A DNA stretch of 64,000 nt from Garcia nutans. Its lineage: Eukaryota; Streptophyta; Magnoliopsida; Malpighiales; Euphorbiaceae. Each line of letters opens with the position of its first letter. Positions within the stretch are counted from its first letter, which is position 1. The position numbers and the translations under genes were made by a program. The notes under the pieces were generated by a model. The model was not told where the DNA came from. It saw only the letters and a list, made by a program, of their open reading frames with translations, and ran no database searches. The stretch spans positions 21,284,001 through 21,348,000 of the forward strand of contig CANTUV010000024.1 of the NCBI GenBank assembly GCA_947685225.1, written 5' to 3'. Below, piece after piece: positions 1 through 10,396 of this stretch.

Positions 1-129
1 CCGGCCCGTCCGGGTGGCGACTCCATTTTCTCCGAGTTAGGTCTGTGTTCTCTAAGGCCCCGAGCCTAAACAGTGTTGAAGTAGCAAGAACTATTCCACC
101 GGGATTGGGGGCAAAAATTCCCTCTCACA
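1..129 (+). repeat. U5 end of a Tat/Ogre-like LTR, probably the 5' LTR of element E
   Basis: The sequence matches the last ~130 bp of the LTRs seen (reverse-complemented) at 15305, 32137 and 47337 and directly at 57300-57445 and 57720-57845. It ends in CTCTCACA, as the others end in CGCTCACA. It contains a PBS-like TGGCGACTCCA at 15-25. The expected PBS does not follow; unrelated sequence starts at 130. Assignment to element E (3' LTR at 55403) is inferred from the nesting order; the upstream part is outside the window. Confidence 0.7.
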
Positions 130-955
130 TAACCATATTCAATGTCAAAGTATATATTAACCTCCTTCAAGAGCACTCCAAGCTAAAAACACCACTTGTT
201 CAAAATACTCTTCACTTTTATGTTAAAGAAACAGCTTCCTACTCAACACCTATTGAAAATGTGAATATATACCACACACTAGAACCACATTTTAAGGTGT
301 TTAAAGCTTAAACCATAAATTAAAACACATTCCTTCAATTTCCCTTTTCTTAGCCCTAAGGTTCTCCAACCTTGGAAATCCAATTCAATCAATTCTAAAT
401 TGAGTTTTAAGCTTAAATATATCTAAAACATCACATTTTAACACATTTCAAGCAATAAAACTCAATTTAGAATCATTCCCTTCAAAACCCTAAAATATGC
501 CCTAACTCACTTAAATTTTGGTTCTTCATTACAACAAATTCTAAATGGTAATTTAAACTCATTTTCATCATTAAAACCATTAAACAACACAATTTAAACC
601 ATGAAACAATTGTACAATCATTCTTTAACAAAACCCTTTCCAAAATCCTAAATCACTTACTACCTCTTCCAAACTCTAACCAAGCCTAATATTTTCTTCA
701 GTCCAATCTTAAAATCATTGATTACTTATCAATATAAAATCATTCATACCCATTTAAACAATTATAAAACCCTTTAACAAAATCTCAAATCTTACATAAT
801 AAAAAATTCAAAGAAACTTTATAATTTTAAAAGAATACTTACTATAGTTTGTTGGAAAATCACCAAAACTCTTTTTAATTCTTGAAAATCCTTCTTAAAA
901 TTATTGCTTGGATGAATAAATTTCTCCTTTGGCTATGGTCAAATTTCGTGCAAAG

Positions 956-987
<32 letters not shown>

Positions 988-1362
988 AAGAAAGAGATAA
1001 AGATAAAATTTTGACTTTTTCTCTTCTTCCATCCAATTATATATATTATTTTAATATTTTAATTAATTAATTATTTATTTAATTTTTAATTCCAAAATTT
1101 CATCTTCCATCCATATTTATTTTCCTTTTAAATTATTTAATTAATTTTAATTTTTATAAAGTATATTTACTATTTTGCCCCTCTTTACTATTCGTCTTTT
1201 GTTTTTTCCTCTAAGTTATGCTTGGCTTTATATGTAATGTATATTTTTATTATATTTTACTTATATACATATTATTCTCTCACTTCAAAAACTTCATTTA
1301 CCCCTCCAACTCATTAGTCTAATTTAATTTAATTTAATTTTAGCAAATTAACGGATGTTACA
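130..1362 (-). repeat. Degenerate, left-truncated LTR-like sequence (chromovirus type?)
   Basis: Non-coding and AT-rich. The right end reads GGATGTTACA, like the GGATATTACA end of the Tekay-like LTR at 43281. The 880-1060 part (GAA-rich run, then CTTTTGACTTT-like text and AT-rich tail) resembles 42840-43150 of that LTR in layout. No matching TG start or TSD was found on the left, so it is called truncated. An alternative is that TGTTACACCC at 1357 starts another LTR reading rightward. Family assignment is weak. The short ORFs here are low-complexity translations. Confidence 0.4.
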
Positions 1363-1619
1363 CCCTTTCCCGTTTTCTTCTTTGTCTAGTTAATAATTCC
1401 ATACAATAATACCCTATAATAATTAATACTTCACATTTCAGATTTCATTTTTTTTTTCATCACTACACCTACTTTATTATTTAATAATTCAATGCACATT
1501 TTTCTTCAAGTTATTGTACCTACTTTATTTTTCATTCATTTTTTATATTATTATATAAGTTATTTACTATATTATTATACCTACTATATTATTTACTTTT
1601 TTTTTACAAGTTATTACAA
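1363..1619. other. AT-rich non-coding stretch, nothing recognised
   Basis: T-rich and TA-rich sequence between the LTR-like block and the palindromic minisatellite. I see no coding potential, terminal repeat or conserved motif. The apparent ORF across 1492-1767 is Tyr/Ile/Phe-rich translation of AT repeats. Confidence 0.6.
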
Positions 1620-1790
1620 ATATACAACTGATATATATTATTATATGTTCATATGTATTACATATAATAATATATATCAGTATATTTGCAAAACAATATC
1701 AATATACAAACTAATATATATTGTTATATGTTTACATATGTTACATATAACAACATATATTGGTTAATTTATAAAAGAAATATCGATATA
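1620..1790. repeat. Left part of an ~83-bp palindromic minisatellite
   Basis: About two units of the array that continues at 46488. The motifs ATACAACTGATATAT, TTACATATAACAACATATAT and AATATCAATATACAA recur. The array is interrupted exactly at 1790/1791 by the SIRE-like copia element, whose TSD ATATA (1786-1790) is part of the repeat unit. Confidence 0.85.
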
Positions 1791-2960
1791 TGTTAGCCAA
1801 ACCCTTGGCATGATTACTCTATTTTTGATCTTAGGCAATCAAATTAAATAGGACTAATATTTGTATTAAGTTACAGTTTGTAAGAAGATAAAATTTAAAG
1901 ATTGACCATACTTTTTATACAAACATAAGCAAAATTTACACAGAAAGGTTCATGGTGGAAAGTACTCTCAAGATCTCACCATACCATCACCAGTCCACTC
2001 AGACCATAGACAAGTCCGACCGTACCATTGGTTGTGAAAAAAGGGAAATTCACACAGTAATGTTCACGGTCAAAGGTACTCCCATTTTCTCAGAGTACCA
2101 TCGAAGTCCGACAGGACCATGAAAAATTTTGATTAGACCTTTGAAGCTGAAATTGTCCAAAAATATCTAGTAAAGTTCATGGCCAAAGGTACGTTCAGAA
2201 ATTGAGCGTACCATGACACATTTGACCGGATCAGATGTAAGTCCGACCGAACTATTTAAAAAATTCTTCAAATCATAAGCCATTATATCTCCACTCAGTT
2301 AGTGGATGAAACATGGATCAATCGTTGAAGGAGCATTAGTCAGATTTTTAAAAAGTATGACCAGACTTCAAATAGTCCGACCAGACTTAGGCTAGTCTAA
2401 CCATGAAAGTGTTCTGGTCAATAATTTAGTAGGAGATAAGAATCAAACATATTGGCACCCTCTTCAAATGGCTAGTTGAAGGCTTGAGGCTATAAATACA
2501 TGAAGAAACTTCATTTTTCAAAAAGATAGTGATTGTAATTGCTAAACTTAACAACTTTTATCTCTTTGCATCAAAAGTTCCATTTGTATTGCTTTGAGTA
2601 TTGGGTGTGAGCATTAAACATCATTATAAGTTTGAGTGTGAGCTTTGAAACACTTAGGTTATAGAGTGAGCCTGAGAAAACTCTTGTTGGGTTATGAGGG
2701 AAATTCTCAAACCTTGTAAAAGTTAGGTGTGAGCTTGTGAAAACTCAATGTTAGACTTGAGCTTGTAAAAACTTAAGACTAGTGAAACCTTAACAAGTTG
2801 TTAAGGAAGTGGATGTAGGATTGAGGTAATCCAAACCACTATAAATTTCTTGTGTTCATTCTTCTATACTCTACTCCTTTCTTGCTTTGCTCAATTTTAA
2901 TTTTTCAATTTTCTATCACTTCCTCAAATCAACCAATTCACCCCCCTCTTAGTTGCCATC
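1791..2960 (+). repeat. 5' LTR of the SIRE-like element, main part
   Basis: Starts TGTTAGCCAAACCC and aligns with the 3' LTR at 45276-46487 over its length, with indels. The last 11 bp of the LTR lie at 10332-10342, beyond the Athila-like insertion, giving about 1.18 kb. GTCCGACC-type motifs recur inside. The text TATAAATACATGAAGAAAC near 2492 could hold a TATA element for the element promoter; this is inference. Confidence 0.9.
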
Positions 2961-4277
2961 TGTTAGTGTGTAAATCCAACATAGTTTTAGTACCTAATCT
3001 TGTGTTTATATGTTGATATTTGTGCTTAAATATGAGAATTTATTTGGTTTTTATTGTTTTGGTTAGGGAATGTTGGATTTAACTAAAAGGAACCATTTGG
3101 AGCTTAATTGGAGCATTTATGAGCAAAGGACTTGAAGGTGGAATTTTTGAAGGACGTTTTGCTGCAGTCTGGAGTTAGCCTTGCCCAAGGCTAATGCCGA
3201 ATCTTGCTGGAACGGGGCTGGTTTAATTCTATGATTGGAACTACGACTTGGGATGTCATTTTGAGCCTATTTTAAGCCTTAGGAAGAAGAATTAATTATA
3301 TTTTAAAGGGCACTTTTGTAATATTATGGTGGGGCCCTAATTTTAGACATTATAATCGTGTTTTAGGTCTTTTTACGGGAGTTCTCTTCTACCTTCTGCA
3401 TAGTTACGAATTTCAGAACATTTTTCATAACTTTTCAATGTCTTCTTCATTAGCCATGCGTGGCTAAACTCTCTAATCAGTTGGAGGTTGATTCAAGGTT
3501 GAGATTCTTCAGGATTGTGAGGTTTTAATGTTCTTATTTGCTTTTAATTGATTATTACATTCATACTTTTACTGCAGTTTATTGGAAAACTATATTCCTT
3601 AATGTGTTTTGTTAATTTATTGAACTGATCAATCAATTGATTAATAAGATGCATATAGCTAATCATTGATGCTGAATCCGTAATTGTTTAGTTGATTTGA
3701 TGCTTGTAGCGATTGATATAATCTGATTGTAACCAGGCTTTCGGGTTATATTAAGTAATTGTATGATCTGATTTAAACGAATCTTGCTTTTAGGTTTGTT
3801 GATTAGGGCTAGGTCTTTCTAGAGTTTATTGCAATTGATTAATTAAATTCTGTCGCTTGTATTAGGGTTGTTAATCAATTAGGGGTTATTCATAGCGCTT
3901 GTCTTGCTTAATCTATTATAAACGGAAAGATTGGCCGGAGATGCTTTTTCGATGGCTATAACTTGTCTGTGATTTGATATTAAAAGATTATTTTTAGTCC
4001 GATGATCAATCCAAGTGAATCTCATACCGCGAACTTCCTTTGACTGAATTCACCTCCCATTGTTCAGGTTTTTATTATCAATTTTGCTGTTTAATTTCAT
4101 TTTACATAATTAATTACACAAATCCCCGTTTTTCTTTTACTTTTAATTTTCAGTTCACTGTCAGTTCTGGTTAGCCTTGGGCAAGGCTAGTCCCTAGGGT
4201 TCGACCCTTCTCACACTTTCTACAGTTTTTGTTTTACAGTTGAGCAGGAATTATCTTGGTGGTTTCGACAACCATCA
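2961..4277 (+). repeat. 5' LTR of the Athila-like element
   Basis: Begins TGTTAGTGTGTAAATCC and ends CGACAACCATCA. It matches 9010-10326 almost base for base. Two inverted near-palindromes occur inside: AGCCTTGCCCAAGGCT near 3177 and AGCCTTGGGCAAGGCT near 4172. Confidence 0.95.
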
Positions 4278-4281
4278 ATTT

Positions 4282-4299
4282 TGGCACCGTTGCCGGGGA
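4282..4299 (+). promoter_or_regulatory. Primer binding site, tRNA-Asp type
   Basis: TGGCACCGTTGCCGGGGA lies 4 bp after the LTR end. It differs by one base (A for G) from the TGGCGCC... form complementary to the plant tRNA-Asp 3' end that Athila-type elements use. This is where minus-strand DNA synthesis would be primed. Confidence 0.85.
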
Positions 4300-4335
4300 C
4301 TGGCAACATTACTGTTTGTTTTGTTTTGTTTTTGG

Positions 4336-5619
4336 ATGACCAGGTCTGAAAAACTGCAATTACAATACGATCCGGAGATAGAGAAAACAGCCCGGTTGTT
4401 GAGGAAGAGAGCCAAAGAGCAAAAGCGGTCAGAAGTGACTTTCACATCTGATTTGGAAGTTGAAGCAACTGGTTCGGTGGAATTTTCAACCGAATTTGAA
4501 GAAGAAAGCTCGAAACTTGAAGAATCTACAACCGAGTTTGATATAGAAAAAGATATGGGTGATAACAGGACTGTTAGAGAGCTACAAGCTGCCCCTATTG
4601 AACAGCAGCCCATGTGTATTGCTTTCCCGGACTTGACTACACCATTTGAGTTGAAATCCGGTTTGATTCATCAGCTCCCTACCTTCCATGGAACGAAAAC
4701 GGAGAATCCACACAATCACTTGAAGGAGTTTCATGGTGTGTGCTCAAGTATGAAACCGCATGGAGTGACGGAAGAGCAAATCAAGTTGAGGGCTTTTCCT
4801 TTTTCATTAAAGGATAGCGCCAAAGAATGGTTACTTAATCTTCCGCCCGGTTCTATACACTCATGGACGGAGATGGCTCGCGCGTTCTTAGACAAATATT
4901 TTCCCGCTTCTAGGGCAGCCACCATTCGTAGGGAGATTGGTGGGATTAGGCAAAAGGATGTGGAAAGTCTTCATGAGTATTGGGAAAGGTTTAAGAGGTT
5001 GTGTGCAAGCTGCCCACAACATGGGATGTCAGATCAATCACTTGTCCAATATTTCTATGAAGGGATGCTTGATATAGAGAGGAAGATGGTTGATGCTGCA
5101 AGTGGAGGAGCTCTTGTGAACAAAACTCCAACCCAAGCAAGAGAAATCATATCAAACATGGCTGCCAACACCCAACAATTTGGACAATCCGAAGAGCCAT
5201 CACGAAAGTTTTATGAGGTAAGTAATTCTTCCCTTGAGACTAAGCTTAATGAACTAACTGCTGTTGTTAAAACTTTTGCTACAGGATTCAACAAGAATGT
5301 AAGAACATGTGAAGTATGTAGCTCCTTTGAACATCCAACGGATGCATGTCCATCATGGCATGTTGATCAAGAGCGAGTTAGTGTAATGGGAGGTTTTCTT
5401 GGGCAGCCCCAAAGGTCAAGTTTTCCCATCTCCAACACTTATGATGAGAGTTGGAAGAGACACCCTAACCTTAGTTATAAGAATGGGCAGCAGCAGGGTT
5501 ACCCACAAGCAAGGCCACCTCCACAACAATCCTCTAGTTCAACCCAATATTTAGAGGATATGATCAAGTCTCTTGCTACAATGCAGCAACAGTCCGCAAA
5601 AACTATGTTGGAACTCTAA
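4336..5619 (+). CDS. gag: Gag of the Athila-like element (N-terminal and capsid part)
   Basis: The ATG at 4336 (MTRSEKL) is chosen because Athila-type Gag starts in this way just after the PBS; the open frame itself extends back into the LTR to 4240. The conserved retrotransposon gag core is visible: the FHGTKTENPHNHLKEF segment, LRAFPFSLKDSAKEWL and the ESLHEYWERFKRL block. Downstream is a CEVCSSFEHPTDACP knuckle-like motif and a Gln/Pro-rich tail. Gag forms the cytoplasmic virus-like particle that packages RNA. The frame ends at TAA 5617-5619 and then continues in the same frame into the protease region, so the stop probably arose from a Gln codon (CAA to TAA). Confidence 0.85.
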   Translation: MTRSEKLQLQYDPEIEKTARLLRKRAKEQKRSEVTFTSDLEVEATGSVEFSTEFEEESSKLEESTTEFDIEKDMGDNRTVRELQAAPIEQQPMCIAFPDLTTPFELKSGLIHQLPTFHGTKTENPHNHLKEFHGVCSSMKPHGVTEEQIKLRAFPFSLKDSAKEWLLNLPPGSIHSWTEMARAFLDKYFPASRAATIRREIGGIRQKDVESLHEYWERFKRLCASCPQHGMSDQSLVQYFYEGMLDIERKMVDAASGGALVNKTPTQAREIISNMAANTQQFGQSEEPSRKFYEVSNSSLETKLNELTAVVKTFATGFNKNVRTCEVCSSFEHPTDACPSWHVDQERVSVMGGFLGQPQRSSFPISNTYDESWKRHPNLSYKNGQQQGYPQARPPPQQSSSSTQYLEDMIKSLATMQQQSAKTMLEL

Positions 5620-7002
5620 CAAGAGATGAAGAGTATGCAACAAGAACAAAGGAGTTTCCAACAAGAGACTAGGATGGGAATGCAGTATATGGAAACTCAA
5701 ATAAGCCAATTAGCTACTTCTTTAAGTAGGCTAGACACGCAAGGAAAGCTTCCCTCTCAAACTGTTGTTAATCCAAGGGAAAATGTGAGTGCCATTACTC
5801 TACGTAGTGGAAAAGAGCTACAACCAGCAGCCCCAAAGAAAGACAACAGTATGATAATGAAAGAAGCTGAAGAAGAGGTAGAGATCTTGAAGAGTGAGCC
5901 TCCCAAGCAAGTAGAGAAGCAACAGCCCAAACCGTTCATTATACCACCTCCTTTTCCGGAACGGTTTAGGCAATGCAAGAAGGAGCTAGAAGAGAAAGAT
6001 ATTTTTGACATCTTTCGTAAAGTTGAGGTAAATATTCCTTTACTTGATATAATTAAGCAAATACCTCGATATGCTAAGTTTTTGAAGGAATACTGCACGA
6101 GTAAGAGAAAGCAAGTTGGTGTCGAGAAGGTAAGTGTGGGGGAAAATGTCTCCGCTATTTTGCAAAGAAAGCTTCCCCCAAAGTGCAAGGATGCAGGTAT
6201 GTTTTCTATACCATGTAGAATAGGCAATGTGCAAATTAAAAAAGCCTTATGTGATTTAGGTGCATCTATAAATGTCATGCCATTGTCTGTTTTCTCTTCT
6301 TTGAATGTTGGCAAATTAAAGAAAACTAGCATATGCATTGAACTAGCAGATAAATCTGTTATCTACCCGGAAGGGGTACTAGAAGATGTGTTGGTGCAAG
6401 TTGATGGTCTTATATTTCCTGCTGATTTCTTTGTTGTTGATATGAAGGATTCTAGGTCCTCAAATTCTAGTGACATCATTTTAGGAAGACCATTTCTTAG
6501 GACAGCTAGGACTAAAATTGACGTTTTTGGTGGTATTCTTACCATGGAGCTGGATGGTGAACTCGTCAAATTTAGTATGTATGGTGAGGTTAAGGAAGTA
6601 AGTGACTTGTCTAGTGTGTGTGCCATAACTGATGTTGATCATAGTTCTGCAAATTCTTTTAAATTGAATGATAAAAATGAGCTTAATGTTGTTTCTTGCA
6701 ATAATTCTGTTAGTGATTGCACTAATAAGTTCAAAGAAAAAGTTGTGTTTGCTGAAAAGTTGCAGGAAATTGATCGTGAGAAGAGGGCATGTAAGTTAGG
6801 CCTGAGGAAGTTGCCAAGCAAACTGAAGTATATATTTACAGATGATGTGCTTTTAGATGATAGGGATACTATTTCCTTGATAGTTCCCAAGAAATTCAGC
6901 ATTGAACAAGAAATAAAGCTTATTCGTGTGCTAAACGAGTACAAAGATTCATGTGGAATGACAAGGAATCACACATTTAGGAGCTCGTTGGAGCTCGGTT
7001 GA
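5620..7002 (+). CDS. Gag C-terminus and aspartic protease of the Athila-like element
   Basis: In frame with gag after one TAA. It starts with Gln-rich, coiled-coil-like text (MKSMQQEQRSFQQE), then a variable acidic linker, then a retropepsin domain: active-site Asp in CDLGASINVMP near 6247-6280, followed by IILGRPFLRTA near 6480. The protease would cut the polyprotein inside particles. After VPKKFSIEQEIKLI, which in full Athila elements leads into RT, the frame breaks off into RNHTFRSSLELG and a stop. RT, RNase H and integrase are missing, so the C-terminus marks an internal deletion. No separate start is proposed; expression by readthrough of the TAA at 5617 is possible but unproven. Confidence 0.82.
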   Translation, partial: QEMKSMQQEQRSFQQETRMGMQYMETQISQLATSLSRLDTQGKLPSQTVVNPRENVSAITLRSGKELQPAAPKKDNSMIMKEAEEEVEILKSEPPKQVEKQQPKPFIIPPPFPERFRQCKKELEEKDIFDIFRKVEVNIPLLDIIKQIPRYAKFLKEYCTSKRKQVGVEKVSVGENVSAILQRKLPPKCKDAGMFSIPCRIGNVQIKKALCDLGASINVMPLSVFSSLNVGKLKKTSICIELADKSVIYPEGVLEDVLVQVDGLIFPADFFVVDMKDSRSSNSSDIILGRPFLRTARTKIDVFGGILTMELDGELVKFSMYGEVKEVSDLSSVCAITDVDHSSANSFKLNDKNELNVVSCNNSVSDCTNKFKEKVVFAEKLQEIDREKRACKLGLRKLPSKLKYIFTDDVLLDDRDTISLIVPKKFSIEQEIKLIRVLNEYKDSCGMTRNHTFRSSLELG

Positions 7003-8994
7003 TTGAAAGTATCAGAACGTCTAGTCTAAGACGTAAAATAAAGACGCTTACTGGGAGGCAACCCAGCAATTTGAACTTTACTGAGTTTAAATTTTATTTT
7101 TAATTTCAAAAAAAAAAAATTATTTTTGATTTTATTTTTATTATTTATTTACTATGAATAGTGCATCTTCTTCCTTGTTTCACTCTGAAGGTTAGATTTG
7201 GATGTGCAGTATAAACAGGGCAGTCTTCTTAACTCTCACACTCTTTCTTTTCTTTCTTGCCACCTTCTCTTTTGAGCTTGATTGTGGCTTGTCCACATTG
7301 AGGACAATGTGTGAACTAAGTGTGGGGGAGGGGTTTTAGCTATTGGGAGTGTTTTTGTGCTTTAATTCTGAAATTTATGTTGTTTAATGCTGCTGCCACT
7401 GTTTTGTTTTGATGATATGCTCTCTATATGGTCAATTTTAAATTTTTGTGATTATGGTATACGTTGATTTTCTTTATTTTGCTGCTGCCATGTGCTTATT
7501 TTTATGGAAAATTGACCATATTGATGGTTTAAAAGGAAGAAAATGCTTCTTGAATTGTTGATTGTCACTTATCCCATGATAATTTTGAGTAAAATTTTTG
7601 AATTTTTGATTTCTTGAGCTGATTTTGATATTACTCAATGGGGTTTATTGTGTCCTATAACATGATTTGAAACTCTTAGGAAATTCTAGAGAGGAGAGCT
7701 TTGCTTTTATAATTTAGTTGAACACATGTGAGAACTTTGAATGATGAGACTAGTGAGCGAAGACTTTAACTTGAGATTGACCATCATTGCACTTATGAAT
7801 TTGGTTGCAATTGTTTACACTTTGAATTTTGAAAATCTGTTTTGAAAACTTAGTTTCTTTTGATGGGTGTTTTTGAGAGCAATTTTCGAAGTAAAAATTT
7901 AGGATAGCTTCACGAATGCTAGAACTTTCTTTTACGTTCCCTTGAGGCGAGATCCTAGGCAAATCTTGACTTAGGATATGATTTAGGCATTCTTTTGGCC
8001 GATTCATTAATCCTTTTATGTTTATCTCGCCTTGACGTTACCATTCTCTAACCCCTTCTAGCCTACGAAGTATGCTAAACGCGTACTCTAAATTCTTTTC
8101 TTAGCCTACAATATAACCTTATACACCAAAAGCCCTTTGCCTACCACCATTTTTGCAAGAAAATAATCTTTTTAATTATTTGTTGAGCACATGCATATGT
8201 TAGTAGTTGGGTTGGACGCAATTGCATTTTATTTATGATTTTGTTTAGTTTTTAGAATTAGTTCGTACAACCCATGCTTATTAGATGTATATTTTTCATG
8301 GGTTCTATTATTGTTGTAATTAGTTTTTATGATGTTCTTTAAAAAAAAATAATAATAATAAAAAAATAGAAAAAAAAGTGAAAAAGAAAAGTAAAAGAAA
8401 AAAAAAGTTGATGTATTATAATTGTTGGGAATAAGTTTTATTGTAATTGTATATAGAATTTTTATTTTTAGTCGCATTTGTCGTCATTTGAGTATTAAAG
8501 TTGAAACATCATGCATTGCTCCTTTGAGGTTAATCATGAGAAGATTTATTTTCTTGTTATTCTTTATCCTTACATTATCCTTTCTTTTCTAACCATCACC
8601 CTAGCCTTACCCGAATAAAGACCTATTGATCCTTGGTTGAAATTTGTTCTACATTAGTGGAGAGGGATTTTGGAGGAGAGCATATGGACATTCACCGGTT
8701 TTTATTTTATTGAAGCTATGAAAATGTATTTTCAATGCTTTGTTAATCGCTCGATTAAATGCTTGTTGATTCAAACTTCGATTGGTGTGTGTGCGTGTTT
8801 TAAGAATCCTTAGTGTAACCTTTTTCAATTAAGTTCATAATGATGGAATGATATTGATAGTTGAGTTTTCAATTGTGATGTTGAATTGTTTGGGGAACTT
8901 GCTCGTGTTTGATTGAGTTTAAAGGTGAAGTTTGTGGTCTCCTATACAGATTTAATTTTGAGTTTTGAGTCATGCTTGAGGACAAGCATGGGAT
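7003..8994 (+). other. 3' non-coding region of the Athila-like element
   Basis: Starts with the TTACTGGGAGGCAACCCAGC motif (7049-7068) that follows the coding region in Athila-type elements. At 7296-7333 there is a TTGAGGACAA motif followed by AAGTGTGGGGGAGGGG, nearly the same text as in front of the 3' LTR. An A-rich low-complexity run lies at 8340-8406. No supported coding sequence; the small ORFs at 7750-8007 and 8229-8477 show no family features. Confidence 0.8.
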
Positions 8995-9009
8995 AAGTGT
9001 GGGGGAATT
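8995..9009 (+). promoter_or_regulatory. Polypurine tract of the Athila-like element
   Basis: AAGTGTGGGGGAATT directly abuts the TGATAG start of the 3' LTR and would prime plus-strand DNA synthesis. It is preceded by the inverted motif TGCTTGAGGACAAGCA. Confidence 0.85.
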
Positions 9010-10326
9010 TGATAGTGTGTAAATCCAACATAGTTTTAGTACCTAATCTTGTGTTTATATGTTGATATTTGTGCTTAAATATGAGAATTTATTTGGTTTT
9101 TATTGTTTTGGTTAGGGAATGTTGGATTTAACTAAAAGGAACCATTTGGAGCTTAATTGGAGCATTTATGAGCAAAGGACTTGAAGGTGGAATTTTTGAA
9201 GGACGTTTTGCTGCAGTCTAGAGTTAGCCTTGCCCAAGGCTAATGCCGAATCTTGCTGGAACGGGACTGGTTTAATTCTATGATTGGAACTACGACTTGG
9301 GATGTCGTTTTGAGCCTATTTTAAGCCTTAGGAAGAAGAATTAATTATATTTTAAAGGGCACTTTTGTAATATTATGGTGGGGCCCTAATTTTAGACATT
9401 ATAATCGTGTTTTAGGTCTTTTTACGGGAGTTCTCTTCTACCTTCTGCATAGTTACGAATTTCAGAACATTTTTCATAACTTTTCAATGTCTTCTTCATT
9501 AGCCATGCGTGGCTAAACTCTCTAATCAGTTGGAGGTTGATTCAAGGTTGAGATTCTTCAGGATTGTGAGGTTTTAATGTTCTTATTTGCTTTTAATTGA
9601 TTATTACATTCATACTTTTACTGCAGTTTATTGGAAAACTATATTCCTTAATGTGTTTTGTTAATTTATTGAACTGATCAATCAATTGATTAATAAGATG
9701 CATATAGCTAATCATTGATGCTGAATCCGTAATTGTTTAGTTGATTTGATGCTTGTAGCGATTGATATAATCTGATTGTAACCAGGCTTTCGGGTTATAT
9801 TAAGTAATTGTATGATCTGATTTAAAGGAATCTTGCTTTTAGGTTTGTTGATTAGGGCTAGGTCTTTCTAGAGTTTATTGCAATTGATTAATTAAATTCT
9901 GTCGCTTGTATTAGGGTTGTTAATCAATTAGAGGTTATTCATAGCGCTTGTCTTGCTTAATCTATTATAAACGGAAAGATTGGCCGGAGATGCTTTTTCG
10001 ATGGCTATAACTTGTCTGTGATTTGATATTAAAAGATTATTTTTAGTCCGATGATCAATCCAAGTGAATCTCATACCGCGAACTTCCTTTGACTGAATTC
10101 ACCTCCCATTGTTCAGGTTTTTATTATCAATTTTGCTGTTTAATTTCGTTTTACATAATTAATTACACAAATCCCCGTTTTTCTTTTACTTTTAATTTTC
10201 AGTTCACTGTCAGTTCTGGTTAGCCTTGGGCAAGGCTAGTCCCTAGGGTTCGACCCTTCTCACACTTTCTACAGTTTTTGTTTTACAGTTGAGCAGGAAT
10301 TATCTTGGTGGTTTCGACAACCATCA
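9010..10326 (+). repeat. 3' LTR of the Athila-like element
   Basis: Begins TGATAG (TGTTAG in the 5' copy) and ends CCATCA. It is 1317 bp, the same length as the 5' LTR, with about seven substitutions and no indel noticed. TSD CCATC follows. Confidence 0.95.
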
Positions 10327-10331
10327 CCATC

Positions 10332-10342
10332 TAGGGACAATA
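10332..10342 (+). repeat. Last 11 bp of the SIRE-like 5' LTR
   Basis: TAGGGACAATA continues the LTR cut at 2960; the 3' LTR ends ATGGGACAACA. The terminal CA has become TA. Confidence 0.85.
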
Positions 10343-10344
10343 AT

Positions 10345-10356
10345 TGGTATTAGAGC
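10345..10356 (+). promoter_or_regulatory. Primer binding site of the SIRE-like element, initiator tRNA-Met type
   Basis: TGGTATTAGAGC, two bases after the LTR, matches the common plant PBS TGGTATCAGAGC with one C-to-T change. Confidence 0.85.
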
Positions 10357-10396
10357 TTCAAAATTTCAAGAAATTTAATTGTAAAATTTGATCCAC

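Larger units (their letters stand above)
2956..10331 (+). mobile_element. Athila-like Ty3/gypsy element carrying only gag-protease
   Basis: A 7366-bp element at 2961-10326 flanked by TSD CCATC (2956-2960, 10327-10331). Both LTRs are 1317 bp with roughly seven differences by eye, so this is one of the younger insertions. The PBS is of the tRNA-Asp type and the PPT is AAGTGTGGGGGAATT. The internal region holds gag and protease, then jumps to the 3' region with no RT, RNase H or integrase, so the element is non-autonomous. It interrupts the copia 5' LTR 11 bp before its end. Confidence 0.92.

Noticed and set aside
882..1070. Lys-rich small ORF
   Set aside because: GAA/AAG microsatellite in a degenerate LTR; a similar Lys-rich frame occurs in the Tekay-like LTR at 42937.
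1357..1380. LTR start TGTTACACCCTTTCCCG reading rightward
   Set aside because: No partner end or TSD was found; the GGATGTTACA end of a left-lying LTR explains it equally well. Left open.
1492..1767. 91-residue Tyr/Ile-rich ORF
   Set aside because: AT-rich repeat text; the membrane-like look is a codon artefact.
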